Of a DNA stretch of 64,000 nt, positions 26,318 through 36,609 are shown one piece after another. Numbering within the stretch: the first letter of the stretch is position 1; each line of letters starts with the position of its first letter. The stretch is from Reyranella sp. (GTDB lineage Bacteria > Pseudomonadota > Alphaproteobacteria > Reyranellales > Reyranellaceae): the NCBI GenBank assembly GCA_019750135.1, contig JAIEOV010000058.1, forward strand, positions 1 through 64,000, in the 5' to 3' direction. The notes below the pieces were generated by a model, which ran no database searches, was not told the DNA's origin, and was given only the letters and a program-made list of their open reading frames with translations. Made by a program: the position numbers and the translations under genes.

Positions 26318-26703
26318 GCGACCCGCTTCTTCTGCGCTGCCACCGACCCGGCGCACTGGTCGACCGGCAACGGTCGCAGCTGCAGGTCGTAGGCATCGGC
26401 GAACTCGGCCTGCCAGGTCGTGCCGCTCCTGCGGTAGAGATAGACGAACAGGACGCAGGCGTCGGACTGGTAGCGCAGCGCGCGGGCAGGATCGTCCTTG
26501 CGGTCGAGGACGCCGGTGCCCAGCAGGACGACCAGCTGGTTCTCGTCGAGGCCTTTTATGCGATCGAGCGGGATCGGCGAGCCGGCATTGCGCGAGCTGA
26601 ACACGCCTTTCTCGCCGCCGGCCAATGAATATTGCGGCGGGCTGTCGCTGTTGCAGCCCGTGACCAGTAGCAGGGCCCCAAAAGCCCCTATCCCCCGTCT
26701 CAT
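26314..26703 (-). CDS. Putative lipoprotein
   Basis: A 129-aa protein whose N-terminus MRRGIGAFGALLLVTGC carries a lipobox (LVTGC) for lipidation at Cys17; it should sit on the inner or outer membrane. The mature part contains KGLDENQLVVLLGTGVLDRKDDPARALRYQ when read in pieces, reminiscent of small outer-membrane assembly-type lipoproteins, but I cannot name the family. It lies between the EI24 gene (9 nt upstream) and the exported protein gene. Confidence 0.72.
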   Translation of the reverse strand: MRRGIGAFGALLLVTGCNSDSPPQYSLAGGEKGVFSSRNAGSPIPLDRIKGLDENQLVVLLGTGVLDRKDDPARALRYQSDACVLFVYLYRRSGTTWQAEFADAYDLQLRPLPVDQCAGSVAAQKKRVA

Positions 26704-26712
26704 GCCGCCAAT

Positions 26713-27426
26713 TTAGCGCGTCGGCGCCGGTGGATTAAAGGGCCGGCCCGGCGCGCTGGGCGGCTTGAGCGTTTGTGCCACATGCACCATCGCCGCCACG
26801 CCCAGCACCGGCACGATCAGGTTGAGGATCGGGATGGTGCCCAGGAAGACGATGACGATGCCGGTCAGCCACAGCACGCCCGTGTTGGCCCCTCGCCACG
26901 CCTTGACCTCGGCCGGACTCAGCCGGCGCAACGCCACCAGCTCGTAGTACATGCGCCCCGTCAGCCAGCCGTTGACGGCATAGAACAGCACCGCGCCCAG
27001 GCCGGCGATGAAGATCGCGGCGATATAGAGGGGCAGCATCACGAGGTTCAGGGCCACCACGGCCAGCAGGAACACCACGCCGGTCCAGATGCCGGTCCAG
27101 ACCGGGATGCCGCGCGCCTTGCCGAGCTGCGGGTAGTGCCGGGCTTCGACGACATTGGCGATGTATTCCAGGAAGATCGAGATCACGATGCCGAAGCTCG
27201 CCGGGAACAGCATCAGCGCCAGCACGATCACGCCGGCGCCGCTCGCCCAGACGATGACCTCGTTGACCCACTTCCATTCGAAGCTGGCGAAGGATTTCAG
27301 CCCCCACCAGGCCAGCACGGCGATGCCGACCTGTAGCACCAGGCTCAGCAGCAGCGACCACCAGATGAAGACACGCAGCTTGGGATCGCCGAGCTGCTGC
27401 ACTGCCAGTTCGAAGGCGCGGATCAT
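26713..27426 (-). CDS. EI24 domain (CysZ-like) membrane protein
   Basis: A 237-aa membrane protein of the EI24/CysZ superfamily. N-terminal AFELAVQQLGDPKLR and the long spans (FIWWSLLLSLVLQVGIAVL, GVIVLALMLFPASFGIVISI, VVFLLAVVALNLVMLPLYIA, GIVIVFLGTIPILNLIVPVL) and the NGWLTGRMYYELVALRR loop fit this family. CysZ in E. coli takes up sulfate; the role here is unproven. It begins the small minus-strand run EI24-lipoprotein-exported protein. Confidence 0.83.
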   Translation of the reverse strand: MIRAFELAVQQLGDPKLRVFIWWSLLLSLVLQVGIAVLAWWGLKSFASFEWKWVNEVIVWASGAGVIVLALMLFPASFGIVISIFLEYIANVVEARHYPQLGKARGIPVWTGIWTGVVFLLAVVALNLVMLPLYIAAIFIAGLGAVLFYAVNGWLTGRMYYELVALRRLSPAEVKAWRGANTGVLWLTGIVIVFLGTIPILNLIVPVLGVAAMVHVAQTLKPPSAPGRPFNPPAPTR

Positions 27427-27465
27427 GAGAGGAGCATGAACAAGGAGTCGCGACTTTATTAAGGC

Positions 27466-28617
27466 CTACTGCGGCCCCACCACCCCCGCCGCCTTCAGCT
27501 CGCCGATCTCCTTGGCCGAGAATCCGCGCTGGCTCAGGATCTCGTCGGTGTGCTGGCCGCGCTTGGCGGCCGGGCCCTTGATGCTTTCCTTGGTGCGCGA
27601 GAAGCGCGGCGCCGGGGCGGGCTGGGGGAAGCCCGAGACGTCGACATAGGCGCCGCGCGCCTTGGCGTGCGCATGCTGCGAGGCCTCTTTCATGGTCAGC
27701 ACCGGCGCGAAGCAGATGTCGGTGCCTTCCATGATCGTGCACCACTCATCGCGCGTCTTGGTGCGGAAGATGCCGGCCAGGCGGCTCTTGAGCTGGGCCC
27801 ACGCCTTGCGGTCCATCTGCGCCGGCAGGCTTTCGCCTTCCAGTCCGGTCTTCTGCAGCAGCTCGGCGTAGAACTGCGGCTCGATCGAGCCGATGCAGAC
27901 GAACTTGCCGTCCTTGGTCTCGTAGGTGCCGTAGAAGTGCGCGCCGCCGTCGAGCATGTTGGTCTCGCGGTCGCTCTCGTTCCACAAACCTGCACCCGCC
28001 ATGCCGTAGATGCCGCCCAGGAGCAGCGCCGCGCCGTCGACCATGGCCGCGTCGATCACCTGGCCCTTGCCCGAGCGCTGTGCCTCCAGAAGGCCACAGA
28101 CCATGCCGAAGGCCAGCAGCATGCCGCCCCCGCCGAAGTCGCCGACGAGGTTGAGCGGCGGCGTCGGCTTGTCCTTGACGCCGATGGCATGCAGGGCGCC
28201 GGTCAGGGCGATGTAGTTGATGTCGTGGCCGGCCGCCTTGGCGAGCGGGCCCTCCTGGCCCCAGCCGGTCATGCGGCCGTAGACCAGCTTGGGATTGCGC
28301 GCGAGGCAGACATCCGGGCCCAGGCCCAGCCGCTCGGCGACGCCGGGGCGGAACGGCTCGGTGATGCCGTCGGCCTTCTCGATCAGGCGCAGCACGACCT
28401 CGACGCCTTCCTTCTTCTGCAGGTCGACCGAGACCGAACGGCGGCTGCGGTTGTGCACGGCGAATTTCGGATCGGCCAGGCGGTCCATGACGTGCGCCTT
28501 GGTGCGGTCGACGCGGATCACGTCGGCGCCCATGTCGCCCAGCATCATCGAGCACATCGGGCCGGGGCCGATGCCGGCCAGCTCGACGATCGTCAGCCCG
28601 GAAAGCGGACCTGCCAT
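27466..28617 (-). CDS. CaiB/BaiF CoA-transferase family protein, alpha-methylacyl-CoA racemase-like
   Basis: A 383-aa family III CoA-transferase fold enzyme. The N-terminus LTIVELAGIGPGPMCSMMLG and the segment MTGWGQEGPLAKAAGHDINY match alpha-methylacyl-CoA racemases, where the GHD Asp and an upstream His act as acid/base; RVDR and VDLQKKEG are also typical. It would racemise 2-methyl branched acyl-CoA. It is divergent from a beta-propeller gene. A 1270-codon open frame covering it on the same strand is an artefact of base composition beyond 28617. Confidence 0.9.
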   Translation of the reverse strand: MAGPLSGLTIVELAGIGPGPMCSMMLGDMGADVIRVDRTKAHVMDRLADPKFAVHNRSRRSVSVDLQKKEGVEVVLRLIEKADGITEPFRPGVAERLGLGPDVCLARNPKLVYGRMTGWGQEGPLAKAAGHDINYIALTGALHAIGVKDKPTPPLNLVGDFGGGGMLLAFGMVCGLLEAQRSGKGQVIDAAMVDGAALLLGGIYGMAGAGLWNESDRETNMLDGGAHFYGTYETKDGKFVCIGSIEPQFYAELLQKTGLEGESLPAQMDRKAWAQLKSRLAGIFRTKTRDEWCTIMEGTDICFAPVLTMKEASQHAHAKARGAYVDVSGFPQPAPAPRFSRTKESIKGPAAKRGQHTDEILSQRGFSAKEIGELKAAGVVGPQ

Positions 28618-28635
28618 GGTTTCCCTCCTGCGGAA

Positions 28636-28647
28636 TGCATTAATGCA
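28636..28647. promoter_or_regulatory. Candidate operator palindrome
   Basis: TGCATTAATGCA is a perfect 12-nt dyad in the 114-nt divergent region between the racemase-like and beta-propeller genes, 19 nt from the racemase start. Its AT-rich centre stands out in GC-rich surroundings. No regulator gene is adjacent. Confidence 0.3.
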
Positions 28648-28731
28648 GCAATGGTAGCCGATGGGTTCGGCGTTACAAAACCAGCGACCCGGTCTAAAGT
28701 CCGCGCCGCAGAAAGGGTTGGAGGAAACGGG

Positions 28732-30441
28732 ATGGGTTGCGGCCGGTTTTTCACCTCGCTGGCGCTTGCGTTCGCCGTGATTGGCGGCGCGTTGGCCCAG
28801 CAGACGCCGGCGCCGCCTGCTGCAACTCCTGCGCCGCCGGCAAAAGAATACGAGCAGCAGTTCCTGGTGGCGGGTTCGTGGTTTCATGGCGTCCATGGCC
28901 TCGCCTTCAACAAGGACGACCAGCTGTTCGCCGGCTCCGTGGTCGGCCAGACCATCTACCGCGTGCAGATCGATTCGGGCGAGGTCGACCGCGTCATCGA
29001 TCCGCCGATGGGCATGGCGGACGACATCGCCTTCGCCGACGACGGCACCATGGCGTGGACGGGCTTCCTGCTGGGCAAGGTCTATATCCGCCGGCCCGGC
29101 GGCGAGCCGATCGAGGTCGCCTACGGCATGAGCGGTCCCAACTCGCTCGCGTTCGGCAAGGACGGCCGGTTGTTCGTCTCCGAGGTCTTCCTGGGCGACG
29201 CGCTCTACGAGATCGACATCAAGAATGCCGGCAAGCCCAACTCGGGCTTCAAGTCCCTGGCCAAGAACGAGCTGCGCAAGATCGCCGAGAAGATGGGCGG
29301 CCTGAACGGCTTCGAGATCCACAAGGACGACGGCTTCCTCTACGGCCCGCTCTGGTTCAAGGGGCAGGTCGTCAAGATCAACCTCGAGACCGGCGGCATC
29401 GAGGTGATCGCCGACGGCTTCAGGATCCCGGCAGCGGCGAACATCGATCCGCAGAACCGCGACAATGTCTACGTCGTCGACACCGGCAGCGGCAACATCT
29501 GGAGCGTGAGCCTCACCAGCAAGGCCAAGAAGCTGGTGGCGTCGATGAAGCCCGGCCTCGACAACCTCGCCTTCGATTCGCGCGGCCGACTGTTCGTCAG
29601 CTCGATGACCGACAACGGCATCTACCTGGTCGACAAGCAGACAGGCGCGCACAGGACCATCGTCGAAGGGAAGCTCGCCATCCCGGCCGACCTCGCCGTC
29701 GTCTCGGAGGGCGGCAAGGATACGATCCACGTCGCCGACGTGTTCAGCTATCGGACGGTCGATGGCCAGACCGGCGAGGTGCAGGACGTGATCCGCGTGC
29801 ATGGCGAGACCCATGCCTATCCGTTTGGCATCTCGGTCGGACCGCGGCACGTGCTGCTGACGAGCTGGTTCTCCAACACCGTCGAGAAGGTCGACCGCAA
29901 GACCGGCAAGCTGGTGGCAAGCTTCGGTGAGTTCGCCACGCCGATGGATGCGCTGGAGACGGCCGACGGCACGATCTATGTCGCCGAGCTCGCGAGCTCC
30001 AACCTGGTCAAGGTCAGCGCCGACGGCAAGCAACGCTCCACCGTCGTCAAGGAACTGCGCGGGCCGGTGGCGCTGGCCCGCGGCAAAGACGATCTGATCT
30101 ACGTCACCGAAATCGCCGCCGGCGCGGTGGCCGAGATCAACGTCGCGACCGGCGCGCGTCGGGTCGTGGCCGATGGCCTGGCCGGGCCCGAGGGCATCGC
30201 CGTCGGCCCCGAGGGGCGCCTGTTCGTGGCCGAGGTCGGCCAGAAGCGCGTGGTCGCCATCGATCCCGCGACCGGCGCCAAGACCGTGATTGCCTCCAAT
30301 CTCGATATCGGCCTGCCGCCCTATCAGGGCGGACCGCCAGGCCTGGTGACGACCGGCGTCACGGTCGGCGCCGGCGGCACGGTCTATGTCAGCTCCGACA
30401 TCCGCAACGCGCTCTACAAGCTCGTCCCGCCCGCCCCCTAG
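28732..30441 (+). CDS. Exported SMP-30/NHL-type beta-propeller protein
   Basis: A 569-aa protein with signal peptide (LALAFAVIGGALAQ), a Pro/Ala linker and about ten short propeller-blade units such as GPNSLAFGKDGRLFVSE, DNLAFDSRGRLFVSSM and PEGIAVGPEGRLFVAEVG. It resembles gluconolactonase/SMP-30 and Vgb-like proteins and could be a lactonase or a binding scaffold; no catalytic set is certain. GGAGG precedes ATG 28732. A metallo-beta-lactamase fold gene follows after 21 nt. Confidence 0.82.
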   Translation: MGCGRFFTSLALAFAVIGGALAQQTPAPPAATPAPPAKEYEQQFLVAGSWFHGVHGLAFNKDDQLFAGSVVGQTIYRVQIDSGEVDRVIDPPMGMADDIAFADDGTMAWTGFLLGKVYIRRPGGEPIEVAYGMSGPNSLAFGKDGRLFVSEVFLGDALYEIDIKNAGKPNSGFKSLAKNELRKIAEKMGGLNGFEIHKDDGFLYGPLWFKGQVVKINLETGGIEVIADGFRIPAAANIDPQNRDNVYVVDTGSGNIWSVSLTSKAKKLVASMKPGLDNLAFDSRGRLFVSSMTDNGIYLVDKQTGAHRTIVEGKLAIPADLAVVSEGGKDTIHVADVFSYRTVDGQTGEVQDVIRVHGETHAYPFGISVGPRHVLLTSWFSNTVEKVDRKTGKLVASFGEFATPMDALETADGTIYVAELASSNLVKVSADGKQRSTVVKELRGPVALARGKDDLIYVTEIAAGAVAEINVATGARRVVADGLAGPEGIAVGPEGRLFVAEVGQKRVVAIDPATGAKTVIASNLDIGLPPYQGGPPGLVTTGVTVGAGGTVYVSSDIRNALYKLVPPAP

Positions 30442-30462
30442 CGAGAAGTGCCAAGGATCCGC

Positions 30463-31356
30463 ATGCCCGGCATTCCCTTCATCAAGGAATTCAAGTTCGA
30501 CTACGGTACGGCCATGGAGGTGACGCCTCTGATCCGCCGCGTCGTCGCGCACAATCCGAACCCCTTCACCTTCAAGGGCACCGGGACCTATATCATCGGC
30601 CACGGCAAGGTCGCGGTCGTGGATCCGGGGCCCGACATGCCGGAGCATGTCGACGCCGTGTTGCGCGCCCTGCGCGGCGAGACGGTGACGCACATTCTGG
30701 TGACGCACACCCACATGGACCATGTGCCGGCCACGCCGGCGCTCGCCAAGGCGACCGGCGCCAAGGTCTATTCCTTCGGGCCGCATCCCCGGCCGGAAAG
30801 CGACGAAAAGCCGGAGCAGTTCGGCGATTTCTCCTTCGCGCCCGACATCAAGCTGAACGACGGCGACGTCATCCAGGGCGATGGCTGGAACGTCGAGGCG
30901 GTGCACACGCCCGGCCACATCTCCAACCATCTCTGCTTCGCGCTCAAGGAAGAGAAGGCGCTGCTGTCGGGCGACCATGTCATGGGCTGGTCGACGGCGG
31001 TGATCTCGCCGCCCGACGGCAACATGGCCGACTACTTCGCCTCCTTGCGCAAGCTCTTGCCGCGCGACGAGACGCTCTACATCCCGACGCATGGCGCGGA
31101 GATCCGCAATCCCAATCCCTTCGTGCAGTCCTATATCGAGCATCGCCTGGGCCGCGAGGCGCAGATCATGGCGCGACTCAAGGACGGACCGCAGACCGTC
31201 CCGCAGATGGTGGCCAAGAACTACGCCGACACGCCGGTTCATCTGCACGCCGCCGCCGGCCGCTCGATGCTGGCCCATCTCATCCAGATGGTGAAGGACG
31301 GCCGCGTGAAGACCGAAGACGGCAAGGCGCGGATCGACAGCGTTTATCGGCTGTAA
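30463..31356 (+). CDS. MBL-fold metallohydrolase, LACTB2-like
   Basis: A 297-aa metallo-beta-lactamase fold hydrolase. The metal motif THTHMDH gives His82, His84, Asp86 and His87; further ligands are in VHTPGHISNH and LLSGDHVMG. A C-terminal winged-helix-like region (LHAAAGRSMLAHLIQMV) matches the LACTB2/beta-lactamase-like 2 group, some of which are ribonucleases. ATG 30463 has AAGGA five bases upstream; GTG 30448 is an alternative. Confidence 0.88.
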   Translation: MPGIPFIKEFKFDYGTAMEVTPLIRRVVAHNPNPFTFKGTGTYIIGHGKVAVVDPGPDMPEHVDAVLRALRGETVTHILVTHTHMDHVPATPALAKATGAKVYSFGPHPRPESDEKPEQFGDFSFAPDIKLNDGDVIQGDGWNVEAVHTPGHISNHLCFALKEEKALLSGDHVMGWSTAVISPPDGNMADYFASLRKLLPRDETLYIPTHGAEIRNPNPFVQSYIEHRLGREAQIMARLKDGPQTVPQMVAKNYADTPVHLHAAAGRSMLAHLIQMVKDGRVKTEDGKARIDSVYRL

Positions 31357-31379
31357 CTCATTCGTCGCCTAGACGCACG

Positions 31380-31793
31380 CTACTGTTCCTTCGGCTCGAA
31401 CCCCGGCACCCACTTGGGATGCTGCGGCAGATCGTCGGTGATCTCGTGCCAGGGCGCCTTGGACGAGGTGAAGACGTGCAGGCGCGGCCTTACGCCGGGA
31501 TCGTCGTCGAACAGGCCCGCCGCGATGCTGACAAACGGGAGATACGGGGCCTGGTTGGGAACCAGCGAGCTGCAGGTGCGGCAGAACTTGCGGACGCTGC
31601 CCGGCGACGATTCATACCTATTGATGTTGTCCTCGCCGCTCAGCCAGCGGAATTTGTCTTTCTCGACGTGGACGTAGGTGGCGACGCTCGCCGCCGTCAG
31701 CTTGCGGCAGTTGGCGCAATGACAGTGGGTCATCGACCGGGCCGCCTCGATCTCGAAGCGGACGGTGCCGCAGGCGCAACTTCCTTTGATCAT
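31380..31793 (-). CDS. GFA (CENP-V/Mss4-like) family zinc protein
   Basis: A 137-aa protein of the glutathione-dependent formaldehyde-activating family. Zinc ligands are the cysteines in SCACGTVRFEIE, THCHCANCRK and KFCRTCSS. In family members the proposed link of glutathione and formaldehyde is poorly supported, so function is open. It is divergent from the SDR gene with a 60-nt gap. Confidence 0.9.
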   Translation of the reverse strand: MIKGSCACGTVRFEIEAARSMTHCHCANCRKLTAASVATYVHVEKDKFRWLSGEDNINRYESSPGSVRKFCRTCSSLVPNQAPYLPFVSIAAGLFDDDPGVRPRLHVFTSSKAPWHEITDDLPQHPKWVPGFEPKEQ

Positions 31794-31853
31794 CGAGTGC
31801 CTCCGTAAGGGCCGGCATCCTATGATACCGTCCGGCCCGAAAGGAAACGTCCA

Positions 31854-32627
31854 ATGGATATGAAACTCACCGGCAAGACCGTCCTCATCACCGGCGGCAG
31901 CCGCGGCATCGGCTTCGCCTGCGCCATGGCCTTTGCCAGCGAAGGCTGCGCCGTACACATCGCCTCGCGCTCCAAGGAATCTCTCGAAGCCGCGCGAGAA
32001 AAAATCCGCGCGCGGCACAACGTGCCGGTCGAGATCCATGCCGCCGACTTCTCCAAGGGCGACACGGTGCGCGCCGTGGTCGATGCGGTCGGACACGCCG
32101 ACATCCTGGTCAACAATGCCGGCGCCATCCCGCGCGGCGACATCTTCGCCATGACCGAGCCCAAGTGGCGCGAGTCCTGGGAGCTGAAGGTGTTTGGCTA
32201 CATCAATGCCACGCGCGCCATGCTGGAGAAGATGTACGCGCGCAAGAAGGGCGCCATCGTCAACATCATCGGCTTGGCAGGCGAGAGCTACAATTACGAT
32301 TACGTCACGGGCTCGATGGGCAATGCGAGCTTGATGGCCTTCACGCGCACCGTCGGCTCCCGGAGCGTCGATCACGGCGTGCGCGTGGTGGCGATCAACC
32401 CGCCAGCCACCCGCACCGACCGCATGTTGACCCTCCTGCGCGGCCAGGCCGAGCAGAAGTTCGGCGATCCCGAGCGCTGGCCCGAGCTCACCAAGCACAT
32501 GCCGTTCGGCCGCGCCGCCGAACCCGATGAGGTCGCCGACCTCGCGGTGTTTTTGGCGTCGGACCGCGCCAGCTACATCAGCGGCGTGGTGATGACCCTG
32601 GATGGCGGGCAGGCGGCCCGGCACTAG
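31854..32627 (+). CDS. Atypical short-chain dehydrogenase/reductase (SDR)
   Basis: A 257-aa Rossmann enzyme with the cofactor loop TGGSRGIG (13-20) and NNAG (87-90). The classical Asn-Ser-Tyr-Lys tetrad is mostly missing: Tyr150 in YNYDYVTGSMGNASL is followed four residues on by Ser154 where Lys is expected, and the region of the usual Ser reads NIIG. The motif resembles a known group of SDRs with Y-[IV]-x-G-S-x-G-N in place of YxxxK. AAAGGAA precedes the ATG. Catalysis, if any, must differ from classical SDRs. Confidence 0.85.
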   Translation: MDMKLTGKTVLITGGSRGIGFACAMAFASEGCAVHIASRSKESLEAAREKIRARHNVPVEIHAADFSKGDTVRAVVDAVGHADILVNNAGAIPRGDIFAMTEPKWRESWELKVFGYINATRAMLEKMYARKKGAIVNIIGLAGESYNYDYVTGSMGNASLMAFTRTVGSRSVDHGVRVVAINPPATRTDRMLTLLRGQAEQKFGDPERWPELTKHMPFGRAAEPDEVADLAVFLASDRASYISGVVMTLDGGQAARH

Positions 32628-33146
32628 CTACACAGTGGTTTTGACGGGCTGAACGGCAAATGGGATCGCGTTCGGCGTGAATTTCGCTGGATTTCGCTAG
32701 ACCCCTAAACACCGGCGAAGCCATTGAGCCTTCGCCCTTTTTGAATTTCGCCAGTTTCGCTGGCCGTTTTCACTCACCCCGACCGAACCGCCCTTCCGGC
32801 GGCGTGACGGGATGACGGAAAGCTGTGCCCGGCAGGGCTGCCGCCGGGCGCGATGGTATCGGATGAACAATGCAAAGAGCAGAGCCGCCGGAGCGAGCAC
32901 GAAGGCAATATAACTGAAGTGCTTCGAACGGTCAACTACGGTTCTAGTTTTTGCGTGCCATAGGCCGTCGATCGACGCAATTTCTCCGGAGTCGGGGACC
33001 GGTGCCAGCAGTGCAGGCAATCTCATCGACCCCGCGCCAAGCCGTCGTGGGCGTATGACCACGCTGGTGCGGGCCTGCCGTCGGGCGCGGCGGCGTTCGC
33101 CCTGTGCGGGGCGGGGCGCCAGCACTAGTCTAGGCGGTGATCGCCG
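32628..33146. other. 519-nt gap with possible small RNA, no convincing protein gene
   Basis: No open frame here has both a ribosome site and neighbour-like codon use; a minus-strand frame encoding one hydrophobic span (about 32870-32930) is not convincing. The stretch holds a degenerate CGTCATCCCGA-type repeat (about 32760-32820), a GC-rich hairpin CCCGGC/GCCGGG near 32830-32850, a hairpin GGCGAAG/CTTCGCC near 32711-32733 and a promoter-like site at 32907-32935. Confidence 0.5.
32907..32935 (-). promoter_or_regulatory. Candidate sigma70 promoter inside the gap
   Basis: On the minus strand TTGACC, a 17-nt spacer and TATATT form a good match for a vegetative promoter. No gene starts downstream before the convergent SDR end at 32627, but two hairpins do, so a short non-coding transcript is possible. 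Confidence 0.4.
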
Positions 33147-33572
33147 CTAGCGCACGACCGGCGCCGATCCTGCCCGGAACTCCATCGTCCGCATGGCGCT
33201 GATCGGGCCGCCGGACCCACCGGCCGGCCCGCCAACGCCTTGGTGCGCCTGCCCCTGCTTGAACCGGAGGTCGGCTGCGCCCCCGTTGGCGACGATCGCC
33301 ATCGCTGCGGCTTCGGCGGCGTCGAAGGCCGCCTGATATCCCAAGTAGTGACCATAGAAGCGGTCGTCTTGGATGACTTCCCAGATGCCGGCGCGGCCCC
33401 TGACCTGGAGTCGCCTCACGGCCTGCCCCTCGGAGCCCGCGACGACAGGGCCGCCCGGCCAGCCGGAGGATGCCCTGTAACCCGTCCTGTGCGGGCCTTC
33501 CGGCGCAACGGAGGGTGACACAGCCGCGGGGTTGGGCGGGCCGAAGTCCGGACGGTTCGGATCGATTTTCAT
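33147..33572 (-). CDS. Hypothetical protein with a DUF2188-like middle
   Basis: A 141-aa soluble protein. The central part, VRGRAGIWEVIQDDRFYG followed by YQAAFDAAEAAAMAIVANGGAADLRF, resembles the short DUF2188-type domain (a strand pair and a helix ending in a basic strand), but this is by eye. The ends are rich in Gly, Pro and Ala and probably disordered. AGGGGA precedes ATG 33572. It opens a run of minus-strand genes of unknown role before groEL. Confidence 0.5.
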   Translation of the reverse strand: MKIDPNRPDFGPPNPAAVSPSVAPEGPHRTGYRASSGWPGGPVVAGSEGQAVRRLQVRGRAGIWEVIQDDRFYGHYLGYQAAFDAAEAAAMAIVANGGAADLRFKQGQAHQGVGGPAGGSGGPISAMRTMEFRAGSAPVVR

Positions 33573-33788
33573 GATGGTCCCCTTTCGGGATCGGTCGCGA
33601 TCGTCCGATCTAGACGGCCCGGCCACGCCGCATTGTGATTGTTGATTGGGCGGCACTAGGGAAATGGAATGCAGCAGGGCGCCGGGCAAGGGGTGCGCGG
33701 CGCTTTGCCGGCGTTTCAATGCGGCTCGAGCGGGCCGGGGAGGATGGCGCGTGCGCGAACTGCGCCAAGCGGATGTTTCAGCTCCTTG
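33573..33788. other. 216-nt gap, nothing recognised
   Basis: Upstream region of the DUF2188-like gene. A plus-strand frame of about 70 codons (33635-33856) overlaps the next gene's end and shows no ribosome site. No repeat or promoter is evident. Confidence 0.4.
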
Positions 33789-34298
33789 CTAGTCAGGGAC
33801 TCGTCGCTTGTGGGCTGATGATGCTTCCTGAAGGTCAGCGGGCGGTGGCTGGATGACCGGCACATGGACGGTAGGTGGCGCGAGCGACGTCGCCGTCACA
33901 TACCCCGTCGTCCCATGGGCAGGATAGGTACTTGGGACCGGCGTCGTGACCACAGTCTCCCGATAGCGGCGGGCATCGATCTCGTGGCTCATGCAATGGT
34001 CATGCATCGCGCTGCCGTATGGGAGGCCAAAGGAGGAGCAAGCGATTTGGGCGTCAATGGTTAGGTTTATCGTAGAATAGGTAATTGGCACGCGTTCAAG
34101 GGTTCGCGCCTCGGCTTCGCGCGAGACGCAACGACTGTATGGGTCGGTTCCAACGCTGAAGCCATAATCCGCGCAAGCCGTCTCTCCAGCGGTAGGATAG
34201 GCCCGAGCCGGAGCTTTCGCGGTTGTATCGGAATAACTGCAAGCAGCGCCGGAAGCCCCGACTACTGCCACGATGGAAAGAAGCCTGGCCACTGTCAT
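33789..34298 (-). CDS. Exported Cys-rich hypothetical protein, possible lipoprotein
   Basis: A 169-aa protein with an N-terminal export signal (LLSIVAVVGASGAACSYSD); the Cys could be lipidated, though Gly at -3 is atypical for a lipobox. The mature part has two similar units, ACADYGFSVGTDPYSRCVSREAE and ACSSFGLPYGSAMHDHCMSHEID when aligned, each with a Cys pair likely to form a disulfide. Similar paired-Cys repeats occur in small periplasmic proteins of Alphaproteobacteria. AGGGGG lies before ATG 34298. Confidence 0.68.
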   Translation of the reverse strand: MTVARLLSIVAVVGASGAACSYSDTTAKAPARAYPTAGETACADYGFSVGTDPYSRCVSREAEARTLERVPITYSTINLTIDAQIACSSFGLPYGSAMHDHCMSHEIDARRYRETVVTTPVPSTYPAHGTTGYVTATSLAPPTVHVPVIQPPPADLQEASSAHKRRVPD

Positions 34299-34379
34299 TG
34301 TGCCCCCTAACGGTTGTTGGTGGGTCAAGCGCCGCCCGGGTTGTGCCCGGTCCTCATGAGCTCCTTCAAGGGGCGGCTT

Positions 34380-34862
34380 CTATTGCTGAATCGACACGTC
34401 CGTGCCTCGGCCGACGGCGAGGTCGCGATCGCTGAAGAGATGCAGCCCGAGAAAGAGAACGGCGACGGCAATCACGCCCCACGTCAGCCACGTCGCGGCC
34501 CGCGACTGGATCATTTCGCTGGCGGCAGGTGCGGTTCCGCCGACGCGTCCGGCACCCATCGGTGGAATGACCGCCACGCTCCGGCCCGGCAGCCAGTTCA
34601 CCAGACGAGCGGCAATCGCCTCCGACTCCGAGGCCTTCCAGTCTCCTTCGGGCAGCATCGCAATCGTCACGGCGAATACCCGAGCTGCGGTTTCCCGGGG
34701 CAGGTCCGACAAGCGGGCGGCTTCCTGCCACGGGTCAAAGCCCAGCCGTGTCAACGCAGTCAGGACCGTAAGCGGCAGGCCGATCTTCTCTTCGCCGACG
34801 GCGGCAAAGAGAAACGCGTTGTACTCGGAGTGACCGAGCGAAAATTCTGGACGCAAGGTCAT
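34380..34862 (-). CDS. Tail-anchored hypothetical protein
   Basis: A 160-aa protein with a soluble helical N-terminal domain (YNAFLFAAVGEEKIGLPLTVL, LTRLGFDPWQEAARLSDL in two pieces) and one C-terminal span (TWLTWGVIAVAVLFLGLHLF) near residues 123-142, leaving a short tail. GGAGG precedes the ATG. It lies 67 nt after the groEL stop on the same strand, so read-through from groESL is possible. No family recognised. Confidence 0.65.
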   Translation of the reverse strand: MTLRPEFSLGHSEYNAFLFAAVGEEKIGLPLTVLTALTRLGFDPWQEAARLSDLPRETAARVFAVTIAMLPEGDWKASESEAIAARLVNWLPGRSVAVIPPMGAGRVGGTAPAASEMIQSRAATWLTWGVIAVAVLFLGLHLFSDRDLAVGRGTDVSIQQ

Positions 34863-34929
34863 GACGCCTCCTGTTTCGTTGTCATTGCCGGCGGAGGCGG
34901 CTCCCCCGCGACGAAGAGAACGCGCCGGA

Positions 34930-36567
<1,638 letters not shown>

Positions 36568-36609
36568 GTTCTTGTTCCTGATGTTTGGAGGCTCCCAGTC
36601 GGCGCGATG

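Noticed and set aside
27550..30441. A 963-codon plus-strand frame
   Set aside because: Only the part from 28732 encodes a protein with a signal peptide and blades; the front part is antisense to the racemase-like gene.
27466..31278. A 1270-codon open frame on the minus strand
   Set aside because: Only its last 383 codons are a real gene. The rest is antisense to the beta-propeller and metallohydrolase genes; it lacks motifs and reflects few stops in GC-rich DNA.
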